DNA of 64,000 nucleotides from Macquaria australasica. Taxonomy: Eukaryota; Chordata; Actinopteri; Centrarchiformes; Percichthyidae. The DNA is taken from assembly GCA_005408345.1 (NCBI GenBank), contig SEMN01000101.1, forward strand, positions 806,001-870,000, read 5' to 3'. Every line of letters begins with the position of its first letter. The stretch's first letter is position 1. Shown here piece by piece: positions 37,501-45,685 of the stretch. Both the position numbers and the translations under genes were made by a program. The notes under the pieces are model-generated. The model ran no database searches and was not told the DNA's origin. It worked only from the letters and a program-made list of their open reading frames with translations.

Positions 37501-40500
37501 CCAAAAAAGGGCTGTCAACTCTGGAACACATTACCAACTGAAATCAAATTAACTCCAGATATAAAATCTTTTACAACAAAGGTTAAGTGCTGGTTAAAAG
37601 CAAACCAGAGCTGTACCCATTTTTAGCTAATTGTACTCTTGGTGTATGTGTATTTTACTGTATTTCTATAGTGTATTGTGTATTTTATGATACTGAAAGC
37701 TGTATATTTTAATTAAACTGTACATGTAAAAGCCCAACTCGGGACAAGAGCTAAAAACTAGCAATAGCTATAAACTCTCATCGTCCTTATTAAATAAATT
37801 CAAATTATTATTATTATTATTATTTTAATTAAAAGGGTGTGAACAAGACTAGGTCGAAACCTGTGCTAAATTGTGGCCAAATTGTTACACAGAACTGAGG
37901 AACAGTCTGTTCATTTTGAAAGAGCAACGGCCAATGGGGAAACTCCAACACTCAACCAACGGTGTGCCTTCATCACTCACTTAGTAAAGTCAGGGACAGG
38001 GATTTGAAAATATAAGGTTTTTCTCTCCGTTTTGGCCTTTCATCAACACCGATCTGGCGTTTTCCAGCACTAAAAATGTTGCTTTTGAACAATTGTTGTT
38101 GAATGAAGTAAATACATTTTAAAAAAACATTTGAAATACTCCAGCTATGGAGTAATTTAAGTTAATTGTCTCCCCCCACTAAGTTTTGTGAGAGCTGTTT
38201 TGTGTGTGTGTTTAGCCAATCACACAACTGTCAGACAACCTGGACATATGAAGTAGTTATTTGATCAAGGGTCTCAGCCCAAGAACCATCATTATCTTTT
38301 TTAGCAGGTAGCATTTTTTGACTTAAAAAATCACTTTCTTTGTACACTGGCAGTCTTCTGACAATTGAAACAACAGATTTGTCAATAATAACACTGAGAT
38401 TGCGTGATTGGATATGTTGAAGCAAAATAAGTTATCACAAAGAGAGTTGGAGCTGACAGAAAGGAGCATTTCTCTTTTACATTTATAAAAAGCATTTTCG
38501 AATTGAACCACATTAATGGGGACAGGGCCTCAAACAGATTACCTTTTCTCTCTACTTCACCCCTCCTCCCCTTTCCTCTTTTTTCTCCCACCCTTCAGCA
38601 GCAGTTGTCAGTGTCCATTCGTCACTCGTCATGTGCTGACTTTGGCAAACAAGTTTGGGGTCGTCTTTCAAGGGGAGACACGTCAGGCATGATAAAGCCG
38701 GCCTTATGTAGGCACCAGGGTGGCAGGTTACCAAGAAAAGAGAGGTAAAGCGCTGTAAGATCAAACAGCCGGGCATCCACATGCCTGGCAGAGAGAACAA
38801 GGCTAGAATGGGAGGATAAAGATGAACAGAGGGGGAGACTCCTGAGTTCACTCTGTCACCTGATTCACCTCCAAAAAGGCCTGCATGAATAAGACGCTAA
38901 CAAGCTGCTGATACTGGGTGCGACAGTTCTGTTATGACAGTACTGGTCTGAAAACAGGAAGCAGACTGTACAGTCCCATGATGTGCCAGGTATAAAAGTG
39001 AAATGTTGCATCCCTGACACATTTGAGTCTGTCTCTTGCTACAGTAGTAAAAGGTGAAGAAAATACACCAGCAGATTTAGGCTAACACCTTTGAGGCAAA
39101 CACTGCCTTTCTGCCAATTTCTGTAAAGTCAAAACACAATCATTCTCCTGCAGGAACTCTCCACAACAGGTAAATGTCATAATCACTCAATGAAGATGAG
39201 TAAATGCACTTCCGATGAACTCTTTCATCTTGTTTAGTATCTGCTGAGAAGAGCATGACTGGCAGTTCTGAGTCACTAGAGTGACTGCACATGCCTAAAA
39301 CCTCAAGAACCAGATGGTCCGGTTTGGTCTGTGTGCTATATGCTGGGTTTTTACAAATGAGTGCCACAGTTGGACATGGAGTCTATTTCAAAACCATTGT
39401 GTGGTATAAAATGCAAAGTGGACTTGGACGTGGATTTTGAAGCTAGCATTGATCGGTTTGAGAAGTTATAACATTTTTTAAAAAGCATTCCTTTTAGCTG
39501 CAGTTGCCAACAGTTTCTTGCTATACCTAAGTCTGTGGGCTCTCTGGGAATAGAAAAAAAATGATTACCTAGTTGACAAGAATGTCCTGAGATGACTCAC
39601 AGTCATATGCATTACAAAGCCTGTGAAATGCACCCTATTCTGAAGCCTGTGATGGTACAGAACAATGCAGACTATTGTCAGATCAACAGGCAGACTTCAT
39701 TCAACGAGAACTCTCTGCGTTGCCTCCACACCGGGGAGCCCAGCCAACCAGAGCTGCAGCGGGGAGGAGCTTGGGACATGTATATGAGGTCTGGGGTGAC
39801 CTCCTTCAACAGCTGCCCTAATCCAGAACTAGAGACTGTTTCCCCTCTCCATTGGCACTGGATTAGACTGGATCTCACAAGGTCGTTCAGCCACCTTCAG
39901 TAAGGCCAGTCTTTCCCATGCTGCTTTCCAACTAGCGATTTTACATGGCCTAAAGTGAATTCATTCCCTGTAGTTGCCAAAACGTTCACCCCCACTGCAA
40001 CAAACTGATTCTTCATGAGATGTGAGATAATAGCGCCTACCTCCCCACCGGTTCCAGCAGAACTTTTCTGTATTGGCAGTCTTGAATGTTACTTCAGATA
40101 CCCTCGCTGTAATCCACCTACAAACTCTCTGTGATTCCTGTATGGAGAGTATTGTCTTGTCCTGCCATCCGCCCTTTCTCCCACAAAAGCTGCAGCTTTC
40201 AGCAGAAATGCTGGGAACTTCCGGCCCCCTTACTGCTCTGCTGAACAGTCACTGTCTGTCTGAGGCACTACTCAGCAACAGAGTCAATAAATTCCCTTTT
40301 ATAGGGGTAAGCCTGTCCAAACAGAAGTCCCTGTCCTCCCTAAAAGCCACCCCTTTCCTTAGTCGAAGAGCATGTGGGGATTTTTCAGGTCAGATAAGAC
40401 TCTGGACGAGAGTGAACATGTGCAGGACAGGCTGAGGACAGGATCAGGGTGTTTACCATGATACGGGATGGCCTTTCTGTCCAGTACACCAGCTGTCAGA

Positions 40501-43333
40501 GCGGGAACAATGGGGCCACTTGTCCAAACAAGAGAAATTAATTAACCTATTAGAATGTAATTGTGCTTAATAACCCTAAACATCCATTGTCCAAACTTTA
40601 TCTTGTCAGATCATTCAGGGTCATACATGTTATAAATGAAGACATGTTCTGCCAAATGCTGCCATCTGTGTGCTGCCAAAATGACATTTTCTATTCGTTC
40701 CTGAACTGCTTGCCTACCACCAGGAGCAGTCTGTAACTTCATTTTGAGCTGGACCACACCACCACCCCCCGCCCTGAATCCTCCCCTGCTGACATGACAA
40801 ACGAGGCCAGAGTTTAATCCCAGAGCAGAGTTTTCACCGGGTGAGTGGGGGGTCAGTGGCTGGCCGAGGAGCCACACAGGAAAGAAACGTCCGGATTGTC
40901 CTCTGGAGGAAGTGAAGGTGCAGACGGCAGGCCCTCCAGGCTTAGAAATGCAGAGCAGCCTGGTGAAGATGTTAGCGCTGGGTCTGTATGGGCCCGAGGG
41001 GAGGTGCGGGGGTGGATTATGATTTAAGAGGCCATCGCTGGGGATCAACGGTGTAGGGACAGATTAATATTTCCTAATAACAACAGAGTTTTAGGTTGTG
41101 ATAGAGGGAGACAACTGTGACGCTGCATTTCAGGGGCGAAAACTTTTCTTCTCTAGGCAGCATGTCTCACACGTCTGTTTCACCGCTACATTTCTGTAAT
41201 GATTGTGTTTTATGTGCTTTTATATTTTTTGTGTAGAGCTCATTTAAGTGTTGCACTGTGACAGCTCACTACAATTATTGTTCAACTCTTTGAAGCAGAT
41301 GACTCATTCATCCTTGCAGCCTATTTGAGCATATGACCATCCCACAAGTTATTATCCCCTGTAATGCCAGAGAGTGATGATCAGCACTCTTAGCATCAGG
41401 TTCAACCGAGTGTGGGCCAGGAAGCTAACTCAGCCTTTAATCCCTACAGAGGAAAGGTTCTAAATGTCAGCGCTTGTACAGGTACAGATAAATGTGTTTG
41501 GGCCAATCACCTTAACCTCATCATTACTGTGTCATTGAGGCAGGGCACAGAGAATCAAAGTCAGATGAAAAGTGTGTGTGGAGCGTTAGGAACACAGTAC
41601 ACAGAAAGCAGGGAAGAAGGGGTTGAAAGCTGGAAAATATGATTTGAAGCTTTATGTCTAAAAGAAATCATCCAAAAAGAAAAAAAACACCCACAGTCAT
41701 TATATTATTAACACGTCTGAAATCATAGCAAGCTGATGTCACTGGAGCACAAGTTTCAAAATCACTTCCTCTCAACGGGCAAACAAACTTGTCCATTGTC
41801 AGATCCTCTGTAGGATGGACATCCTGCCATGTCCTTGTCAAAAGACCCAATTTGTATTCATGTTGTTAGAGGAATGCATGGTTTATTCCTTTATGCCTGT
41901 CTACTGTTGTGAGTTAGCAGAGCAAACAGTGAGACAACATGCTATTGTTATTTCTGCTCCTGACAATGACATGCCCAAATGAACGGAAGAGAAGAATTGT
42001 CTTGTCCCGCCATCCTGGCTACTCTGTCTATGATGTAGTGCTGCACAGATAGAGATGTAGTGTTGGACAGATAGAGAAGTTAACACGTCTGCAGAAACCA
42101 ACACCACACGGTCGTCAGATGAACACCAGCTGGCAGGGGAGTGATTAAACTGCTGCACCCAGGAAGTCAGGTTGGCATGGCGTGCCAACTTGATAGCTTC
42201 AGGCTATATAAATGACATCTGACTGGGAAGCTTGGTTGTCAAACAATGTCCATGGCCTGGTATTCAACAGGAGGCACCCATACAGGAGGAGGAATATTAA
42301 GACAACAAAGATTCTCATAACATCTGCTTTAGCCATTAAAAGCCATCAAGTCTGAACTATACAAAGTCAGAGCACTAATAAGCATGTATGTGTATCATGC
42401 CAAAACAGCTGATGGAAAATTTGAAAGGAATCAAAGTACCTTATCCTATACATCTCAGTAGCTTTAAATAACACTGAGAGGACTAAAGCAAACCATGTGT
42501 CTCAAGAAACCGATGAAAGCTAAACAAAGTTTTAATGCACATCTGCAGTCAAAGCACATGCTGAAGAAATTCAGCATGTGGAGATCAAACCAGTAGCTAA
42601 AGCTAAGAGCCCCAGTTACCTTCCACCAGTAAAAAAAAAATGGGAGCAACAAATGGGATGTGGAACATTTGCCTTCCGTTTAGGTTATTGGTCTCTTAAC
42701 CACAGCAAAGACATAACTCAGCTCATTTGTGGACCAGTTTAGGAAAAATCAAAAGATGGGGCTGGTGATGATAGATAAACGAAGGGAGTAGGCTAGGCTC
42801 AATCTCCCCCCACAGATGCAGCTTATTTAACTCTACTGCAAATACTAAATGGAGGCCAAACTTAACTTCAAGTGTCAAACTTCTGTCATTGTTTCCCAAG
42901 CTACGAGCTAACAAGCTACACAAACACAATTGTTATACAAAACTGTTTACAACTGCCCAATATGCGCTGTAGATAAAAAAAAATAAAAAAAGTAACACCA
43001 CTATCAAAATACAATTTAAAGTTCAGTTTTTTAAAAAATCCTTTCAACATACTCTCTTCACATTACCGCATTTTCTCAATTATGTGCTTCATTTTCATAA
43101 ACTTCAGCTAACATGTAAGCTAGGCTACAACACCACAAAACAAACGCTGTAAAGTACGTAAACAATGTAATTATCCATTGAGTGTCGCGGGCTTGCTCAC
43201 CGTCTGTTGGCCGCCCCCACACAGCTGTCGGCGGCGGCGTGAGAGCGGGGCAGCCGAGCTTCTAAACTTTCTCCAGTTAAGTCTGTATCACTTTGAAATT
43301 AAATTAAGAGTTAACTTACCTTGTCCCGGCCAT
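13353..43333 (-). CDS. arhgap39: Rho GTPase-activating protein 39-like (WW-WW-MyTH4-RhoGAP), complete gene
   Basis: A Vilse/CrGAP-type GAP that stimulates GTP hydrolysis by Rac/Cdc42-family GTPases. The family acts in Robo-linked axon guidance and dendritic spine control. Coding exons in transcript order: 43333-43320, 31520-31014, 22849-21415, 19116-18474, optional 18192-18100, 15864-15791, 15546-15347, 14674-14583, 14471-14302, 13547-13353. Without the optional exon they total 3,330 nt, or 1,109 residues plus TAG. All junctions are GT-AG and in phase. Residues: WW1 7-37, WW2 45-75, disordered linker 76-715 with YDEP motifs, MyTH4 about 720-895, RhoGAP about 905-1109. The arginine finger is in TEGIFR, residue 958. 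Human ARHGAP39 is 1,083 or 1,114 residues, so length fits. It could be an ohnolog rather than the strict ortholog. Confidence 0.93.
14302..14471 (-). CDS. arhgap39: arhgap39 RhoGAP exon
   Basis: Starts in phase 1 (VPA/SLMKLW) and encodes LKLW-type MKLWYRELEEPLIP, the conserved KxWxRELPxPLxP block of RhoGAP domains, then LNRLVLCYFIHFLQ. Donor GTAACC; ends in phase 0. Confidence 0.95.
14583..14674 (-). CDS. arhgap39: arhgap39 RhoGAP exon following the arginine finger
   Basis: Encodes VPGDIDEVNALKLQVDQW and the following residues to NVP. The first base completes the arginine-finger codon begun in the previous exon (AG|A). Confidence 0.95.
15347..15546 (-). CDS. arhgap39: arhgap39 exon entering the RhoGAP domain
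   Basis: Encodes GLRKPTLEEIDHSRRAIVTP, SLFGSSLDEVM, LPWVQVQLSQYVLALGG and AQTEGIFR. The catalytic Arg of GIFR is split by the intron. Flanked by CCAG and GTAAGA; ends in phase 2. Confidence 0.95.
15791..15864 (-). CDS. arhgap39: arhgap39 exon, end of MyTH4
   Basis: A 74-nt exon encoding LPISTYAKFCHRKLQKVAIT then GGKK, matching the AISTYAKYCYHKLQ segment at the MyTH4 end of human ARHGAP39. It starts in phase 1, so it can follow either the MyTH4 exon directly or the 93-nt cassette exon. Confidence 0.93.
15865..18099 (-). other. arhgap39: arhgap39 intron downstream of the cassette exon
   Basis: No coding exon or recognisable mobile element was seen in these 2.2 kb. There is a C-rich run near 16050 and a moderately CpG-containing patch near 17.2-17.3 kb that is open in several frames by chance. 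Confidence 0.5.
18100..18192 (-). CDS. arhgap39: arhgap39 93-nt cassette exon (31 residues, basic)
   Basis: Bounded by a strong acceptor (CTGTTTTACAG) and donor (GTAAATG). The 93 nt are open in the required frame and keep phase 1 on both sides, so inclusion or skipping preserves the protein. It encodes TQFILEQQELKLKK, then NSKSRKKRKQ, then an acidic TDEEEG end. It corresponds in place, length and lysine-rich character to the 31-residue segment that separates the 1,114- and 1,083-residue human isoforms. Inclusion gives 1,140 residues here. Confidence 0.82.
18474..19116 (-). CDS. arhgap39: arhgap39 MyTH4 exon
   Basis: Encodes the end of the linker (TGTLELQAQLESRKKG) and most of the MyTH4 domain: MEDWASKHLNMHTQGLFRRR, ANMLSWN, KKPMLVTSN, ACEMFKLVQAYMGDR, GLRDELYVQLVRQTT, GWELMAVSLAFF and YLEGYIQRH. 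MyTH4 is a helical microtubule- or partner-binding module. Ends with a single T in phase 1 before GTGAGT; the open frame beyond 18474 is intronic. Confidence 0.95.
19117..21414 (-). other. arhgap39: arhgap39 intron between linker and MyTH4 exons
   Basis: Flanked by CAG|GTAACC and CTGCAG|ACC. The protein reads continuously across it when compared with the human protein, so no missing exon is suspected. A (CA)n tract at 21372-21391 lies about 23 bp inside the donor. Nothing else was recognised. Confidence 0.6.
21372..21391 (+). repeat. (CA)n tract next to an arhgap39 donor
   Basis: About ten CA units; on the minus strand a GT run begins about 23 nt downstream of the large linker exon's donor. 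Intronic CA/GT repeats near donors can influence splicing. Confidence 0.9.
21415..22849 (-). CDS. arhgap39: arhgap39 large linker exon
   Basis: A 1,435-nt exon coding residues 174-652, rich in Ser, Pro, Gly and Gln and probably disordered. It holds tandem tyrosine motifs (APIYDEP and CPIYDEPP), matching the YEEP/YDEP pair of human ARHGAP39, and YSPAGLECIKHMV, matching the human YSPAGKEYVRQLV. The phase is 2 in (AG|G) and 0 out. High GC and repeats make it the most divergent part of the protein. Confidence 0.93.
22850..31013 (-). other. arhgap39: arhgap39 intron 2 (8.2 kb)
   Basis: No further coding exon was found; the WW exon and the linker exon join in phase (AG|G). Short (CA)n and G-rich tracts occur (for example 25.67-25.69 kb and 27.30 kb). 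The AT-rich block at 26.10-26.26 kb has several homeodomain-like TAATT/ATTA cores and may be regulatory, but this is weak. No intact mobile element was seen. Confidence 0.5.
31014..31520 (-). CDS. arhgap39: arhgap39 WW-domain exon
   Basis: Encodes both WW domains. WW1 reads DWVEILEPRSRERMYVNL then GECGWDPP, and WW2 reads NQWWELFDHHSGRFYYYN then RRTVWHRP. WW domains bind Pro-rich ligands; in this family they bind Robo-type tails. A Gly/Ser/Glu-rich linker ending DPQ follows. The phase is 2 in (AG|C) and 2 out. Confidence 0.96.
31521..43319 (-). other. arhgap39: arhgap39 intron 1 (11.8 kb)
   Basis: No other exon of the gene is recognised. It contains a LINE 3' remnant at 37.49-37.84 kb, short (CA)n tracts (for example near 35.14-35.17 kb) and a CpG-rich block just downstream of the first coding exon (43.18-43.26 kb). 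ORFs in it are short and unconserved in appearance. Confidence 0.5.
37490..37840 (+). repeat. LINE 3'-end remnant with (ATT)n tail
   Basis: Plus-strand sequence encodes, with one frameshift, the tail of a LINE ORF: CQLWNTLPTEIKLTPDIKSF followed by a WLKA motif and a stop. The FWNSLP...SF..LK.WL pattern is common to ORF2 C-termini of fish LINEs. A 3' UTR follows, ending in an (ATT)n run at about 37807-37833, a typical LINE tail. The family is not determined. Confidence 0.65.
43320..43333 (-). CDS. arhgap39: arhgap39 first coding exon (14 nt)
   Basis: ATG GCC GGG ACA AG followed by the strong donor GTAAGT. The AG joins the C at the start of the WW exon to give MAGTSSDWVEIL, so the WW1 domain begins almost at the N-terminus. 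The start context is AAAATGG, a good one. Phase agreement and the position inside a CpG-rich promoter support it. Human ARHGAP39 has a longer N-terminus, so an alternative first exon is possible. Confidence 0.7.
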
Positions 43334-43545
43334 TTTCTTCACATTGTAAACAAGGCGTAAACAAAGGGGAAACGACGTTTGGCTGGTATCGGTGATGAAG
43401 GTTACTTTTCTGAGAGCACGCTGCGGTCCGGGCAGCGAGTACTAGAGCGGGACGGTCCTCCGGCGGTGAATCCGACACGGAGTCTCCGCCTCTGCACGTG
43501 AGTCATAGGTTGGGACGGGGGTCACCCAGTCTGCACCCCCCCCCC
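43334..43545 (-). promoter_or_regulatory. arhgap39: Predicted CpG-rich promoter and 5' UTR of arhgap39
   Basis: CpG-rich sequence directly upstream of the ATG contains a CACGTG E-box at 43495-43500 and GC-rich tracts (CCGCCGGAGG on the minus strand), ending at a poly-C/G run near 43535-43547. No TATA box is evident. A start-stop ATGTGA lies in the 5' leader at 43344-43339. Confidence 0.6.
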
Positions 43546-43560
43546 ACCCCACCGTATATC

Positions 43561-44290
43561 CCCTAGACTAGCAGGCTGGAAAGAGTATAGACCAAACCAT
43601 AACCGACATGTTTAGTGGCTCAGCTGGCTGAACAAAGAGAGCAGAGTCATAAAATGTTGAACGCATGTGACCAGGAGTATCCAATCATGCTTTAAAGGGA
43701 CAATATGGTCCGTAACTGCCTGCCAACCCTTCTTGTAGTTGGAGCAAGAGAAATAACTTCTAGGCTACCAAAGTTGTTAATCTTTCTGTGAATGAAAATA
43801 ACTGCATAGGCTTGTTTTTGACAGTTTGTTTTCACTATATTTCCGCCAATATTTATTATGGCTGTTACAAAAAGGCAGACGCCCTATTGTTTTGTTTTTG
43901 TTTTTAGATTACGTCTTTATTTGTAAAAGATGTGCAATTAAAATAGTTAGCTAACCTAACTTTGAGCTTGGTTTAAAGCCACATCTCGAAAAGTAGGAGA
44001 ACACTGCGGTTGCTAAGCGACACACTGTTATGAGAGATACTTTTTGATTATTTTATTCATATTTGAATATCATATCAGGATTACGATATGCATTTTACAA
44101 CACATTCTCACTGGACTCAGCCAGTCAGAGAGCTGAGGATCTTAACTATCTCTTTTACGAGACCAACTAGCTATCTTTCCACTACTGGAACTGTAGTGAG
44201 CTTAAGTACGTGGTGTTAGCATGTGGACAAGCAGACAGAGACACCTGCTGGACAGGAACACAAACCGCCATGCAATTTCAGAATAAAAGT
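43561..44290. other. Short intergenic spacer between sulf2 and arhgap39
   Basis: AT-rich, no recognised coding or RNA gene. It separates the predicted sulf2 poly(A) site from the arhgap39 promoter, both on the minus strand. Confidence 0.6.
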
Positions 44291-44294
44291 CGGG

Positions 44295-45654
44295 TCGTGT
44301 TTATGGTCAAACAACACTTTATTCACAATTACTATCAGCACTCAGCTCTATGGAAATATTTGCTAAAAAAAAAAAGAGACGCTAACAAAGGCAGGTAGCT
44401 TAAATTCACATCAATAAGTATTACACTGTTGTGTTGTTCCTCTGGCACAGAGTAAACTATATATCCATTAAATGTACATGGCGTCTGTTCACAGTGAACC
44501 CTATAAGTGCTTTTCCGATGTAAATAAGGAAAGGACAAACATACAAATTGCGGGCAATGAAATTTCTCAAGCTACATTTCTCCCTTTACGTTCATTTTTG
44601 TCAACTCATATCATACAACGAGGTCTGCCTCTTCAGTATTATAAAAAATATTGTAAACATTTATATTAATTGCACAACATACATTCAAATACATACTGTA
44701 CTGTACAGCAAGAATTTACTTCTGTATTGTTATCCTGTAGCACCATGTATAGCAAGCTGAACAAACTATTTGGATACTTCTACAGTGTGGTACTGACAAT
44801 ACAAAGGAGTAAAATGGCATTCACTAATGACGCATTCTGCCAGTGGTCAAATATTCTGGAAGTTTGTATTGTATCATTGTGAGACAGTGGTTAGTGTAGG
44901 CCTGCTCAAGGTGTGGCTGACACTAGGTGGGGTCGGATCAAGGCAGGCAATCTCTAGTCACCTCATATCTCACAGCTTTGAAGATGATGCTTCATAAAGG
45001 ACATTCATCGGCGTTAAGATCAACTATAATACAAAAGATCATGGCGAAGAGTTTGTTACCGTTGGTCGTTTAAAAGTCCATACCACTTCTATGAGCACAC
45101 AAGGTGGTGCAGAGGAAGAAAATATGTTGTTGTTGTTACTCCAAGCGCTAATGATTTAGCTAATCAGCATGTGCCACAGAGACATCATTGTGTAGCAGCA
45201 TAGTTGACATCTAACTCATCATGTTTCCACCAAATCCCATATGACATGAAAGAAAGCTGATTAAAGCTGATATATATTATGTACAAGCAGTACTGTTAGA
45301 CTGAATGGCTTGTGGACCCCAAACTGTTCCACCCGATTCAAAGCATCCTGTTAATGTTAACGGTCCTGACAGCTGTGGGTAACAGAAGATGTGAATGAGA
45401 ATGATATGTGTGCGAAGGTAGAATTGACAGTTGAAGAGTCTTTTTAATTTCCTCTCAGTCTCAGCATCTCCTCTGCCTGGGTGAGAGTTACGAAGAGCAG
45501 CTCTCTCAAAAAATTAAAACCCAGTTTAGAGTAAAATAGTATCTCAGGTTATGGTCCATCGAAGTGTGGTCAAGGTCCTTGGGTTTGCCTGCACTCCCCC
45601 TTCTCCTTCCTTCGCTGGAGGAGGCCGATGTGGTGGGTTGTGGGATGCAGGTGG
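44295..45654 (-). other. sulf2: sulf2 3' untranslated region (predicted)
   Basis: About 1.36 kb from the sulf2 stop to the predicted cleavage site. AT-rich, with no conserved ORF. The extent rests on one poly(A) signal. Confidence 0.55.
44318..44323 (-). terminator. sulf2: Predicted poly(A) signal of sulf2
   Basis: Plus-strand TTTATT reads AATAAA on the minus strand. Cleavage would be expected near 44293-44303, about 960 bp upstream of the arhgap39 ATG. Confidence 0.5.
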
Positions 45655-45685
45655 TTAACCAACCCACCCTTCCCAAATCTGCCCT
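45655..45685 (-). CDS. sulf2: sulf2 last coding exon (31 nt)
   Basis: Completes a Leu codon and encodes GQIWEGWVG then TAA, equivalent to the GQLWEGWEG end of human SULF2. Acceptor TGCACAG. Confidence 0.9.

Noticed and set aside
44282..44287. Plus-strand AATAAA as the end of a plus-strand gene
   Set aside because: No plus-strand coding exon leads to it; AATAAA is frequent in AT-rich sequence.
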